A DNA stretch of 64,000 nt from contig BDGG01000012.1 in assembly GCA_001949185.1 (NCBI GenBank), forward strand, positions 1,382,035 through 1,446,034, given 5' to 3'. Numbering within the stretch: the stretch's first letter is position 1; every line of letters starts with the position of its first letter. The position numbers and the translations under genes are program-made. Of this stretch, positions 37,588-49,879 are shown one piece after another. Origin of the DNA: Ramazzottius varieornatus. Taxonomy: Eukaryota; Tardigrada; Eutardigrada; Parachela; Ramazzottiidae. Below the pieces are notes generated by a model. It saw only the letters and a program-made list of their open reading frames with translations. It searched no databases and was not told the DNA's origin.

Positions 37588-40500
37588 ATGGTAAGCTCCA
37601 GTTCGTTGTTCCAATCAACAAATCAGTTCAGTGGTACCGAGCTAAGCTACCGTGACGACGATGAAATGTGTTCAGTTGATTATCCTCGCCGACACGCAGC
37701 TGTCTCTCTGTTGGCATGTTGCTGAACCGTCAAGCAGTCTTGCCTCTGATCGTAAACTTACGGGCACGTGTGTCTAATCGGTCGACTAGCACGACTGTTG
37801 ATACACTTTGCAAGATCTGATGTAACTGTGCTACGACTGTTTATGGTTGTGGTTTGTTCTTTTGCAGACTCACCTGGCGGATTCTGCAGTCGATCCTGAT
37901 CGGAAGAGCGACCAAGATGCAGCTTTGAACGAGATACAAACTACACCGTTAACACCGTAAGTTCGAATCGCAGGTTCAAAGTTTTCGTGCAAACAGATAT
38001 GAGTGCCTTCTTACCTAGTCTTGCTTCGACTTCGATTTCGATTTGAATGTCGCGTTCGCTAATTGTTCCCCTTCATGCATTGCAGTGGCTCTCCCGAAAG
38101 TGATACGGCTTCCGTCTTGGAAAGGAACATGATGGAGGAGCTCATCGCCATGGGAGATGAAGCAGAAGATGCTACTGCTGCAGGCCCAGAGCCTCCGGCG
38201 ATACCAGACGATGCACTGGAGAAGATGGACAGCGAGGAAGTTGCTCCAGACGCGGGCGCCGAAGCAGACACGAAGGTCGTTTTGGAGAAGGTGGAGATCG
38301 AGGAAGCTACTCCAGACCCTCACCTGGACGCTGTCTCGGAGGTAGTGCAGAAAAAGGTGGAAGCTGGTGCAGTCACTGACCCAGAAGCTGTAGCGAAGGA
38401 AGTGCTGGAAAAGATCTTGGTGTCCACAGTCCAGCGGGTACATCCTGTTAAACTTTCCCAAGCAATTCCCGTCAAGGTGTCGGCTGAGAATGTGACACGG
38501 CTGGACAAACTTCTCACCGGAAGTGGCGCTGCTGGTTCAACCGATACTCAACCGGAAGTCGAGAAAGAAACGACAAGCCTACTCCTAATCGGAGAAGTGA
38601 CGGTTGTAGCAGAGGTAGTCCTAACTGAAGTACCTACCGAAACGACTACAGTCGCGGAAAACATTGTCAGTAGCGCTGTGAGTACGGAAGTTACCGTGCC
38701 TGCTGTCTCGCTCGCTTCCACCCGAGAATCATCGTGTAACTCTTCATTGGGGTGTGAAGTTAGTAATAGTAACAGCGGGACCGTCAGTTCGGAAAACAGC
38801 AATATAACAGACGACGAAGACGATGACTATTTGACCACTACGCAGAAGCTGATCATCGACGAAGGTGGGCTGGATAGTCGGAACACGTCCTTCGTGAAGT
38901 CTCGCTGCAATACCCCAGAAGGTTCGTCCGCGGGGAAAACGAAAAAGCGATCTGCTCCTGATACTCCGTTCCCTTCACCACTGTCCAAATCCAAGAAAAC
39001 CAGTAGCTCAACGGTACGGTATATTTCTATTGAACTTTTCGATCATAGTAATGGCTATAGTATTCGAAACTTCGGTAAATGAATCGAAACCCGATCATGT
39101 TCCTAAAGTAGCGCACACTCCCAGCCCGTGACAGTGGAAAAAGTGCGGCACTTAGGAAATTCATTTGCCCATGTCCCATGGTATGTTTCATCTGGTTTTC
39201 TAAATCCCCAATCGGTCTTTCAGAATGTGAAGAAAGGAGGAAGCGAGGTTAAGACTGATGGTTTGGAAAAAGCTTCGGGTAAGAAGGGATCCAAAGATTT
39301 TGGGACGTTCGAGATTGGAAAGTACCCTATAGATCGTCTGGTCAAAGACGCCTTTCTGGTGGAAGCCGAGTATCATCCAGTCTGCGCCCACTGTATGAAC
39401 CACAAGCATCTAGAAGACGCGACCAAGCTGCCGATCCGATGCAAAGGGAAATGCGGTATGAACTACCACATCGAGTGCCTGAAAGACAATGCCAACGAAT
39501 ACCCGGACGTCGAGAAGGACTACGATCCGGAAAACTTCGTCTGTGCAGAATGCGCAGCTGGTAAGTTGCCCCATCCTTTGGTGCCCCAAAGTGGGAACTC
39601 GGCAAACCAACTCGACGAGATCGTCTTTCAAAGTGGCGCACTTTGCCAGTGATTCTGGCTGGAAGCGTGAACCGCTTGGGGAAGTGATCTGGCCGAGTTG
39701 GTTTGCCGAGCTTCCATGGTTGTCTGCAAAGCTACTTTGTAGGCTTCAGGAGAGCCTGAAGTGTTCCTGTTCAAAGAAATTCACAGCGGGTACTTCTTTT
39801 TTCAGGAGAGCATTTCTGTTTCGATTGCCTGCAGAGCGAAAAGGACAGCAAACTGGTCCGCTGTCCCGATGCAGGTTGTGGTCGGTTTTTCCACTACAAG
39901 TGCCTGATGGGAACTGAACCGCCAGCAACTGTTCAGCCAGAGGTGGCGCTACCTGTGGTCGCGGATCCACCTGTACTCGAAGTACCCGCCGTCGTGGATC
40001 CCGCAGTCGTAAACCCTCTGGTCGTCGGTCCTGCAGTCGTAGGCGTTCCTTCAGTCTTGGCTCCCGCAGTCATAGATTCCATAGCTGTGAATCTTCCAGT
40101 CCCAGTTCCTGCTGCTGTGAAATCGGTAGCAGCAAATCCGGCACCTGTAGGTCCCAGAGCTGTTTCCAAGAAGAAGTCGGCTCTTCGTCCGTGTCGACAG
40201 CATCACTGTGGTACCTGTAAGGCGCTTGGTCGTTCAGGAAAGAGTAAGGAGGTGGACAAGTCACTGGTCAAGTGTATGTTCTGTCCTGTGGCGTACCATT
40301 TCAACTTCATGTGCTTCCCAGCCGAAGCCTTCATTTGTGCCGAGAATGCCCGCTACATGATTTGTCCTCGACATCGCAATGTCAAGGTGATCGAAGAGCA
40401 GAGCAAGAGGAGCAAGAGCACAAAGGCCGGCGTGCCGAACAAGTCCATCCGACCAACCGCCATGAACAACACTGTCTGTATGTCCTGCAAGTCTCCGGGA

Positions 40501-42516
40501 GAACTTCTCGTGTGCGAGACCTGTCCTTTCACTTCCCATGTGGACTGTGCTGGCCTGGATGACATGCCTCCGTGGGACGTACCTTGGCACTGTCCGGATT
40601 GCAGCAAAGGCAAGCTGCCGATGGTGCTGGATATCGTCTGGTTCAAGTCCGGCGCTCATCGGTAAGTGAAGAGCTCGCGGAAACGAATGGTACATTGCCA
40701 AATGAAATGAACATGATCGTTATCTCAAGTGGCGCACGCTATCGTTGTTGTTAGCTGGAAGTGCGCGCCGCTTGGTGAAGCCATCATGTTCAAGACATTC
40801 TCCGACGTCCCAAAAAACAATTAATCGTCTCTGAGCATTCCTGTTTTATGGTGAACTTGTGGAACCTCCTCATAAGCCTGACAATCTAACGATAGATTTT
40901 TATGTGATATTACAGATGTTGGCCCTGTCAGATTCTGCCGAGTAACATCTGTCCAAAGAATGTCCAAAGTCGAGCTCCGGAAGGGACCTTCATCATGCGC
41001 TACCTGGGGACGACCGACTACGGCTTCGCAACCTCGAGCGAAGTTCTTCCCTTCGAGATCATGGACCGCAGATGGGTGCAACATCCAGAAAAGACGCGCC
41101 AGTTTGCTGCAGGTAAATGCGGCAGGGAAGTTTTCCTTGCGATACGTGCAAAGTCCTCTGTCTTGTGATCGTAGGGCTTGCTGAAGCTCGAAAGTTTACT
41201 ATCGAGTTGAACGTCCAGAGGAACAACTACCTTCCGAAGTGGTTCGAAGGAGTTCGGCCCAACTACGTCCGAATAAAGGTATGCAAACGAAAAGGTGCAC
41301 TAGAAGGAAGCCATGTCGCTAGAATTCAAAGTGTCAACTGACTTTTTCTCGCCGATAGATTTCTTTGAGTTGTAGTTTTGATCTTTTGTGGCGTTTAGCA
41401 ATCGGGCTTTTTCATTAGGGCAATAAGGCGGTGCCTCCTGCCCGCTACGGTAGAAAAGAGTCAAAGAATGGCGATGAGGACTCCATCTGCAACTGCAAGC
41501 CTACCGATCGCTTCCCATGTGGACCAAATTCCGGGTGCCTTAACCGTGATATGGAGTACGAATGCCCGAAGTCCTGTCCTACCGGAAAGAGTTGTATGAA
41601 CCAAAGACTACGGAATCGAAAGTATCCAAAACTCAAAGTCTTCTACACGGCCGACCGAGGCTGGGCTCTCCTTAGCCAAGTCGACATCACGAAGGTAAAC
41701 CACACATCTCCCAAATTGACCAAGTGGCGCACGCTTTCAGCCGACAACATGAAGAATTGCGCCACTTGGGATCCGATCTTGACGAGTTTGTGTGTAACTG
41801 CTGGTCCCAAATCGATGGCTGGATAAAATGACTGGCGAATAAAAAAAATTTTTTCGGTAACTGAACTGAACAACCTGCTTTAGGGTGATCTTGTTGTTGA
41901 GTATGTGGGGGAAATCATCACCACTCAAGAACGAGACCGGAGGATCAGCACCATGAGGGTCGCTGGTGACGTCAACTTCTACTTCCTGGATCTGACCGAG
42001 GGCCGTGTGATCGACGCTGGTCCTGCAGGTAACTTGGCTCGCTTCGCCAACCATTCCTGTGATGCTAATTGCTCAAGTGAGAAGTGGATCGTCGATGGCG
42101 AAACGCGGATCGCTCTCATGGCCATCAAAGATATCAAGAAGGGCGACGAGATCACCTTTGACTACCGCTGGCAGTACGAAGCTAATGTCACGTCGCGAGA
42201 ATGCTTGTGTGGTAGCGAGAAATGCAACGGTACTATTGGGGGTAAGACTTATGTAGCCAAACAAGGCCCAGAGAAGAAGACGCCTGCCGAGAAGAAGAAA
42301 CCCGCACCGAAGAAGCCAGTACGAAAGTCCACGCCCAGACCAAAGAAGACTCCTACCTCTTCCAAAAAACCTGTCCTGCAGGAACAAAGCGATTCAGGCT
42401 CAGTGACCGAAGAAGATATGCAGCTAAAGATGGACGTCGATATGGAAGAAGACAAGACGTCTGCAGCGCACAGTCCTCCGATCGTACCTTCTGAAACTTC
42501 GGAGATCTCAGTGTAA
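37588..42516 (+). CDS. NSD-family histone H3 lysine-36 methyltransferase (reduced form)
   Basis: Nuclear SET-domain enzyme that methylates H3K36. Exons: 37868-37956, 38086-39013, 39224-39560, 39806-40661, 40916-41112, 41175-41278, 41419-41694, 41884-42516, about 1140 residues. A start codon may lie at the very end of the preceding exon (ATG 37588-37590, next to its GTAAGC donor); this is uncertain. Order: acidic Ser/Thr/Val-rich N-terminus; PHD finger (CAHCMNHK...CAECAAG); a second Cys/His segment (CFDCLQSEKDSKLVRCP); a Val/Pro/Ala repeat (about 60 residues); PHD (CGTCKALG...CPRH); PHD (VCMSCKSPGELLVCETC...WHCPDC); a PWWP-like domain with CWPC; AWS (CNCKPTDRFPCGPNSGC); SET (GDLVVEYVGEIITTQE, RFANHSCDANC, DEITFDYRW); post-SET (CLCGSEKCNG); and a K/P-rich tail. 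No N-terminal PWWP and no C-terminal PHD/C5HCH were found. Confidence 0.92.
39083..39183. repeat. Intron hairpin repeat, copy 5 (NSD intron 39014-39223)
   Basis: AAAGTAGCGCACACTCCCAG at 39105 pairs with AAAGTGCGGCACTTAGG at about 39140. Confidence 0.8.
39590..39716. repeat. Intron hairpin repeat, copy 6 (NSD intron 39561-39805), long arms
   Basis: Arms extend well beyond the core: ACTCGGCAAACCAACTCG at 39597 against CGAGTTGGTTTGCCGAG near 39693. Core AAGTGGCGCACTTTGCC pairs with GAAGCGTGAACCGCTTGGG. Confidence 0.88.
40665..40812. repeat. Intron hairpin repeat, copy 7 (NSD intron 40662-40915)
   Basis: CAAGTGGCGCACGCTATCG at 40727 pairs with GAAGTGCGCGCCGCTTGG near 40759. Outer AACATGATCG pairs with ATCATGTT. 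Confidence 0.85.
41700..41820. repeat. Intron hairpin repeat, copy 8 (NSD intron 41695-41883)
   Basis: CAAGTGGCGCACGCTTTCAG at 41721 pairs with TTGCGCCACTTGG at about 41758. The element occupies most of a 189-bp intron. Confidence 0.85.
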
Positions 42517-43795
42517 TTTATGACTGAATTGTCCTTCTTAGTAGTCCAAGATTCGTTTTTATAGCTTTTTTGTCCTTTTTTCTAGTTCGATTATGTGGTT
42601 ATCTTCCCCTGCCAGCGATATTCTGTTCGCGGGCTTGTATTCTTTGTTAGTGATTTTCAACTTTTGTAGCCTGTTGTGTACCCACGATACGTAGCCCGGG
42701 CTCCCATGGGCTTTTTGCTGAATCAAAAGTGTGTTGACTGGCCATGCGTAAATCATATTTTTGTGCAACAGCATCAAACTTCTGGACAGAAGCTTTCGTT
42801 ATGACCCAGAGCGCGCTGATTTTGTTCCAACTTCCGTCCTCAAGAAACCCGAGAACCGCACGCCAAAAATTCTGTGAGGTAAGTACAGGGCAGGCCAGCC
42901 TGGCCAGGGGGACGCACCCGGAACAGTACAGTTCGGCTGACCCGGGGGCCCGGGAGAAGCAAAACTCAAAATTCTTGCATCGACCTTCCACATCAACACT
43001 CTTAGTTAAGTCGGTTTCGAGATCTGGACTTTCGTCATCTAAAAGAATTCATCTTCTCGGGACTGTTGAAGTCCAACAGGATAACTGTGTACCCGCAGGT
43101 ATCTACTGGAGGCCATCTGCAATCACGGGTGAATCATCGGCAACCATCTGAACGGATAGTGGAAGTTGTAAGTGCAAATTTCGAGTCGTAGCCTTTAGGC
43201 AGTCTACTCCACGACGGTAAAATACTTTTTGCTTTAGATTACAGTAATTGGACATAGCTTGTTGCAGGTGCGTCACGTTTTTCTTCCATGTTGTATAATT
43301 GGGGTGTCATTCCGAACGTTCAGCCAGATCGAGTTGCTTGGCGATTCATATCAGCAAGGTAATCCCCGAAGTTCATCTCGTAATCGCCGTGCTCATCGCT
43401 CTCCCCACTATACATGCGCACAGTCAGCACCAATAAGCATTTGGCTGCATGAGCACGGTTTTAACCAGCATGATCGTCAGGCTGATCTTTATTCCTTTTT
43501 CTAGTTGGTGCGACGGCTGCTGCCACGTTGGTCTGGCAGCTCGAAAGTCACCGAGCGCTGAACTAGCAACTTCTGCGGTCTTTGGTCATCAGTCGCCACT
43601 GCAGCGTGAATCACGATAAGCCAGCCCAGCTCGCGAATAATCCAGGCCTGTGATGGTGTCTTGAAATACCACCTGCGCGCGTTATTCAAGTATTTTCCAT
43701 CATTCCTTGCTTCCAAACTGTCGCGCTTACTGCGTGGTGTGTTGTCAGTTTGGTCAGCTGCATGCGCGAGAAGACATACGAGACCATATTGCAAC
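42517..43795. other. No gene assigned; probable NSD 3' UTR and PANK 5' region
   Basis: An open frame on the plus strand (42744-43151) and one on the minus strand (42991-42647) have no recognisable content. A GC-rich patch near 42890-42960 (CAGGCCAGCCTGGCCAGGGG, CCCGGGGGCCCGGGAG) stands out. Untranslated exons of the pantothenate kinase gene may lie here. Confidence 0.4.
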
Positions 43796-45588
43796 ATGTT
43801 GTCCTGGTTTAGCCACCCGTATCCCTCCTTGGGAGTCTTCGACGACATGCAGGACTTCGAGGAAGGAGTTGATGTACCGGACAGGAGTAAACCCGCGTCT
43901 GCTCCTAAACCTGGCCATGTCCTAGCAGCTTCCCCTGCAGGAGACCATGTTCCGCGACCGCGATATACGTCTCGAAGCGCCGCCGGAAGTGATGGCGGAT
44001 CACTTTCCAGTGAAGCACCATTCCATCCTCCAATGCCTTGGTATTTATTCATTCTTCTCACAGTAATACCACAATAAGGACGTGGGTGGATGAACTCAGC
44101 CAAATTGTCACTTCAAGTGCCGCACGTCTTCCTAGTCATCGGTTGAAGGTGTGCGCCACGTAGAATGACAATCTGGTTCTGATCATGTACCCACGTACTA
44201 ATTGCCTAGCTGCTTGTGTTTTCTGAGTGGAAGTCCGTGCTGCTTTCAGGTTCGGTATGGACATTGGTGGATCGCTCGTCAAGCTGGTTTACTTCGAGCC
44301 CGAAGAAGTATTACCTCAAGACGCCGAGCAAGACGTCGAGCTGTCCCGCACAATCCACAAATACCTTACAAGCAATAAGACATATGGGGATACAGGTATT
44401 CGTGATGCTCACCTGGAAATGCGTCGCGTTCCCATCAACGGGCACTTCGGTACACTGCACTTCATACGATTCCCCAGTTCGGCCATGGAGAAGTTCATCT
44501 TCCTGGCCAAGACCAAAGGCTTGTCGGCGCTGAGCTCGACCATCTGTGCCACGGGTGGTGGAGCCTTCGCTTACGAGAAACTGATCAAGCAGTCGGTCAA
44601 TCTGGACTTACACAAGTCCGACGAGATCGACTCGTTGGTCAGTGGCATTCATTACCTGGAACTGAACCACCCGGAAGAGAGCTACTTCTTCGAGAACCCA
44701 CTAGATGACAGCAAGTGTAGGAAGGTTCCACTGAGCATTCGTGATTTGTATCCGTACATTGTGGTCAATGTCGGAAGTGGGGTTAGTGTGCTGCTGGTTG
44801 AGTCCAGAACAAAGTACCAGCGGGTGTGGGGAACCAGCATTGGCGGTGCAACATTCCTGGGCTTGTGTTGCTTGTTGACGGGCGCGAAAACATTCGATGA
44901 AGCCATCGCGTTGGCGGCGAAAGGAGATCATCGTCACGTTGATAAGCTTGTACGTTCATCAAAATCGCAAAATGCTCAAAAACAACATTACACGAAGATA
45001 GTATAAAGTATTGAAAGAAATTCTACGTGGTGTGAGTGACCAAATTTTTCGTGGAAAAACTGAGAAGCCAAAAGGTTAATTAAACTTGCGGAGCTGGAAA
45101 GAAGTAGAAGCGGAAAACACAAGTGAAACACGACGAAGTAAATGTCGAAGAATATTATTTACGAAATTTAACGTTTCTTTTGGTGGTGTTCTCAGGTGCG
45201 TGATATCTATGGTGGAGACTATGGCCGCTTCCAGCTTCCCGGTGATACAGTGGCGGCTAGTTTCGGACATATGTTGGATCCGGAACGGCGGAAGAATGCA
45301 AAACCCGAAGACCTAGCCCGCGCAGTGCTGGTTACAGTAACGAATAACATTGGTTCCATGGCCATGATGTGCGCGATGAACGCCAAGGTGGATAAAGTGG
45401 TCTTTCTTGGTAATTTCCTGAGAATAAATGATTTGTCTATGAAACAGTTATCGCATGCAATGGACTTTTGGTCTAAGGGCAAGTTTAAAGCAGTGTTTTT
45501 GGAGCATGAGGGTTATTTTGGTGCTGTAGGATGTCTGCTAGAATATATGAGCTTGGCGAAAGCCGGCACAGGTGTCGTCGACGCCTGA
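43796..45588 (+). CDS. Pantothenate kinase (PANK)
   Basis: First and rate-setting step of coenzyme A synthesis: ATP-dependent phosphorylation of pantothenate. Three exons, 43796-44040, 44250-44949, 45196-45588, give 445 residues from the ATG at 43796 (an earlier in-frame ATG at 43661 is possible). The first intron splits the codon for Trp in [22 protein letters not shown], exactly the ASKHA phosphate-binding start of animal PANK. Further blocks: [38 protein letters not shown], the acyl-CoA/ATP region [20 protein letters not shown], and [20 protein letters not shown]. The N-terminal 80 residues are Pro/Ser-rich and poorly conserved, as in PANK1-alpha and PANK2 isoforms. Intron 1 carries hairpin copy 9. 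Tail to tail with EXOSC10. Confidence 0.95.
44081..44208. repeat. Intron hairpin repeat, copy 9 (PANK intron 1)
   Basis: TCAAGTGCCGCACGTCTTCC at 44113 pairs with GAAGGTGTGCGCCACGTAG near 44144. Outer GTACGTGGG/CCCACGT-like ends are visible (ACGTGGGTGGAT against ATCATGTACCCACGT). The intron is 209 bp. Confidence 0.8.
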
Positions 45589-46204
45589 TTTGATTTTTTT
45601 TATTAATATTGTGTTGCTCTGTCTAGTTTGTTGGCTAACTGAAAGGCTTGCAGGTGTTTTTCCATACCTCTGTTGCTCTTACTGATCTTCCGGTTGTTAG
45701 AATTTCTTGTTAAACTAGTGATAACTAACTGATACTCATGGTTCGCGTTTACGCATGTTGGCTGACCGTGAAGCCGGTTTAGTCCCCTGCGCGGAAGGAA
45801 CGAGTACTCGTACCAACAGTATTCTATGCTCTCATAACAGTGTGTGGATCCAAAGCATGAATGAGTCAGTTCGTCGCTGTTCTGTAAAAGCTGAAAGCAT
45901 GGCACAGCTGGAGACAGAAATGCGAAATAGTGGTCCTCAGGGTGTTCAATCGGACGTCCGAGATATGGAAAGTCGGACGAACCGTGCAAACCCCTTTTTA
46001 TTCATCATGGTTACCGTAATAAGCGCACGGTAAACTCCGAGGTAGCTCGTCGAATTCTTCTGCCGTTTTCTCCCAGTAGTTTTTGGTGTTCAGTCTTCTG
46101 AACATCTGGAATATACAGCGTGTTCTCTCTGAAAAAGTAAAACCCCAATGAACGTCGTTAAAGAACATGGTTTCTACTTTACACTTTCAATAAAAGCAAC
46201 ACCC
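45589..46204. other. Convergent intergenic region (PANK and EXOSC10 3' sides)
   Basis: About 600 bp of presumed 3' UTR from both genes. No coding content seen. Confidence 0.5.
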
Positions 46205-49200
46205 CTATTCAGGTTTATGGAATTTGCTATTCAAGAAAGTCTTCGACGAAAAGGTTGTGCTCATATTTCGCTGTTTGTTAAAGCTCTTGTTCGGATCCTT
46301 CAATCCACCGCCATGCGCTTTGCCCGGAGGTTTCTTGCTTGCTCCAGCACCGTTGCTTCCGCTGGTGAACTTCGAGTAGTCCGCCGAATGGTAGTCGAAT
46401 GCGGGTCGCTTGGCTGGAGCAGGTGCAATCTGCGCAGATGCAGTCTTCTCCGTGTCTTTCGCTGTAGTACCTTGTGCTGCCACACCGGTACGGGCAGCAG
46501 CAGCGTAGGAAGACTTGGCTTTAGGCTGAGAAGGAGTGGCGACCGAAGTTTCTGGAGCGGAAGACGGTTTGGCCGTAGCCGACGCAGGACGTCCGAAACT
46601 AGTTGGCGGACCCGTTACCTCTGCTCCATCGCTTTGTGGCTTCTTGGTCTTCGCAGTCCCTGCATCGACCAGCGGAAGATCTTTCGGAACGGACACGTGC
46701 AGGTTAGGCTTGTCCGCGACCGCAACGAACGCTGGGCCTATTTCGACACGAAAAGGAATGCAGGAAGAGCTTTAACAGTAGTATAGATTTTCTGTGAGAT
46801 TAACCTGTTTCTTTTTCTTCATTCTCTTTGGATTGTACGCTTAAGTACGACTCCCATATGTCAGCATAGTAGTTTCTTGCCGTATTCTGTCCGACGTTAC
46901 TCTCCGAGCTGGACCACGACAGCTGAGCGACCTGGACAACTGGCGGGACGACATCCAGGAACCGAGAAACGAACTCTGCGCCAGTGACCGGTTGAGGCAC
47001 CTTTCGCTGGATGGCGTCTTGAGCTTCGGTATCAGCTTGAGCAGGAGTAAATTCGGAGACGGGAACAGGCACCACACCTTGAAAGGCACGAGCGTCCTTC
47101 AGAAGGGAAAGCACTTGGTGGATCTTTTGCTTCACAACAAGCGGAACGAACTCCAGGCACTTGACCAGATCGTCGGAGGTACGCGGAAGCTCTTCGGCCA
47201 GATCGATGCAAGCCTTGGTCGGAAGCACGTATCTGCAACATGGAAAAGCTCGAACATACTCAACGCTACGTATTAGTTCAAGTTCACAAAGTATTGGAAC
47301 ACAACGGGTGCTGATAGTTTAGGCTAAAGTAGTATAACCTTACCCGATACTTTCATCCAGATCGCGAGCTACATCATCTCGCCATTCCAATATCTTCTTT
47401 AGCGCATATTTCTGCTGTTCCGAGAAGTTCTTAGCAAACTTCCACATGATGAATGCGAAGTCATTAACGTCCAAGGTCTGCTTTTCATATCGCTGCAGAA
47501 AACAGAAAATAATCATGTATCAATAGTAACGCTGGGCGACGCGGTTACTGCAAATATTCTCCATCACGGTGATACCGTATACATGATACTACACAGTACA
47601 TTATGGAGACTAACCTGAAGGCATATTTCTTTGCTCTGCGCGTATACCGTCTTGAGAAGCTGGAGAGAAGGGTCTTTCTTGATCAAATCGTTCCTCACAC
47701 AGTCGTGCAAAAAGAGAAGATCGTGGGTATCTGAACGTGCGTAGTTCAGCATGTCGTCCGGAAGTGGCCTAAACGGGGAAGTGCTCTACATTAGCATAGT
47801 TGTCACTGTAAAACCTACCAGCAACGTTGTTGTACCTTAGTCGCCAGTCCGACGTCTGATGAGTCTTGTCGACAATCTTTCCCAAATACTGCTGCATCAA
47901 GAATGCGAGAGAGAACTTCGGCAGCTGCAATGCACGACTAGCCTGGCCGGTGTCGAACATGTTGACGACATAGATTCCGAAATCTCGCTGAAGCCACTGG
48001 ATGTCCATGTTACCTCCGTGAAACACCTAGGATACGATAGATCAGTTATCACGGTGGAATCAACCAGACAGCAGTGAGAAGCTCGAAAGGTATGAAGCGC
48101 GGCACGTACCTTCAACACAGCCGAATTGGTGAAGATCACGTTAAGCTCGCTCATGTGATCACGCAGCGCAATCGTATCGAAGACATAGTCCGCAGTTCGG
48201 GAGGAAATTTGGAGAAGACAGGTGATACCCAAGTATGTCCGGTAGGAATGATGCTGAAATTAATAAGCATCGGTAACTAATCATAACTAATATCATTCAA
48301 CTTCCGGTTGCTATCTACGTAATCTGATACAGTATCCGGAATTCCAGATTTTATAGTTTCGGCTGCCAGAGGTATCACTAGAAAACTTTCACTCTTACCT
48401 CCAAATCGACGGCTATTTCAGAGGCGCTCATCAGCGAGTTCAACGCAGCTCGAAACTCGTCTGGCGTATCCACGTAAACAAAGTGAGTCTGATCGGAAGG
48501 TTTCGCCGGAAGTGGAGGACTGGCCACCAGACGCTTGGCTTCCGGAACAAACATGTCCAGTTCGACTTGATAAGGATGAGGTGCAGTGGTTCCGTCTTGT
48601 CGGTGCCAACGGAGACTGTCCTCCAAAGAGCGTACAGCGTTCGGCTTAACAGTGATCTTTGGTACGAACGGAGAACGACTGTTGTCGACTTTCCATCCAT
48701 TCGACACCTGGGGACGCTGAACAGTCGTCGCGCGGAGTTGGTAACGGTTCACCACCGGCGAGCGCACAATCCCGGAAATCTTTTCAGCTTGTGTGGACAT
48801 GTGTTCCTCTTTCAGGCGAGCGAGTTCATCCAGCGTCAGATCCATTCGTTCTTTCAGCTGTTTCGTCGCGTCGAAGACTCCCTGTAGGACAGCTGTCTTA
48901 TTCTGCGGAGTGTCGAAGTGACGACATGTCTGCGCTGGCATGCCCCAGTACCAAGCTAGGTTCTTCATCCTAAACGTGAGATGACTAACTAGACACGGAA
49001 GTAACAAAGACATGCACCAGGACGACGAGTCAAAGATTCTCACATGTTAGCCAACTGTATCGAACCAGTCGTAATTCCTTCAACGTATTCTGGAAATGTT
49101 GAGCAAACCAAGTAGTCCATCTCGCTGTGAGGAAGTTTCTGTCCAGCGTCCACGACTCCAACTAACTTCAGCTTCAAATCCTGTAACAATGGCAAATTAT

Positions 49201-49377
49201 TACCTTACTGTACAGTCACTATGGCGTGTCTGTAACTTTTACCTTGACGAAATGAGTGGTGCTAGGGTATCCGCAGAAGCTAATAGATGTTTCGTCAGCG
49301 TGAGAAGAAGGACTGAACATGACTCCTGGTTGCGATGTTCCCGTCAGCAATGTTGTGTTCCATCCGATACTGTCCAT
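46205..49377 (-). CDS. EXOSC10: Exosome component 10 (RRP6 / PM-Scl100) 3'-5' exoribonuclease
   Basis: DEDDY-family nuclease attached to the nuclear RNA exosome; trims rRNA and snoRNA and degrades nuclear RNA. Nine exons: 49377-49243, 49180-49044, 48969-48399, 48253-48110, 48026-47836, 47768-47615, 47492-47344, 47232-46805, 46737-46205, in consistent phase, 813 residues (human 885). PMC2NT region: HFVKDLKLKL...LPHSEMDYLVCSTFPEY. Then PHPYQVELDMF. The exonuclease motifs are intact: Exo I VDLEHHSYRTYLG, Exo II GGNMDIQWL, Exo III YARSDTHDLLFLHD (Tyr and Asp present). The HRDC domain follows (LPTKACIDLAEELPRT). The basic C-terminus contains FDYHSADYSKF, equivalent to the human YDYSQSDFKAF block. 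It is shorter than human by loss of linker sequence. Confidence 0.95.
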
Positions 49378-49879
49378 CCTCAGAGCCCAGTGGGCAACTT
49401 TGTCCCGAAGATTTTAACCAGTATCCGGCGCGATTCCCATCACGGTTGCCTACTGAACAGATCAAACACAGCACAAGAAGGTTCGGCGATTGGTTTGATG
49501 AGATACTGAGCTTATGGAGTGGAAGTTCTGTAAAACTCAACTCCAGCTGATAAGCTTATTAATTGCTGCAAGTGACTTGTGACGACTTTCGACATGTGAG
49601 ATTGCGATAACGCACTGATCCATCTCAGCAATCAATGAGATGTTCGCAATCAATCGAGCGTGAAACTACAGATTCGACCTTTTTCGCGCATGACGTTACT
49701 CTGTGATATCATCTGCCCGATTATGCAATCAATGCAAGAACCTCGAGTCCTCGATCTCACAATGAGGACCTCAACAGGCACAGTCCACGAGTGATCAAAA
49801 ACTCGTTTTTATTCCCGGAAAACTGAAAATGTAATCCGAGAATACACGATAACAGCACCAAGCAGGCAGAGCTTCACAG

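Noticed and set aside
40261-40701. 146-codon minus-strand frame opposite the NSD PHD fingers
   Set aside because: Antisense of Cys/His-rich PHD exons; no independent support.
42744-43151. 135-codon plus-strand frame between NSD and PANK
   Set aside because: No recognisable domain, no conserved neighbour join, and it spans a GC-rich patch likely to suppress stops.
43501-44103. 200-codon open frame on the minus strand
   Set aside because: It is antisense to the first coding exon of pantothenate kinase, whose plus-strand frame splices exactly to FGMDIGG.
46148-46786. 212-codon open frame on the plus strand
   Set aside because: Antisense to the last EXOSC10 exon, whose frame matches the RRP6 C-terminus and keeps phase with eight other exons.
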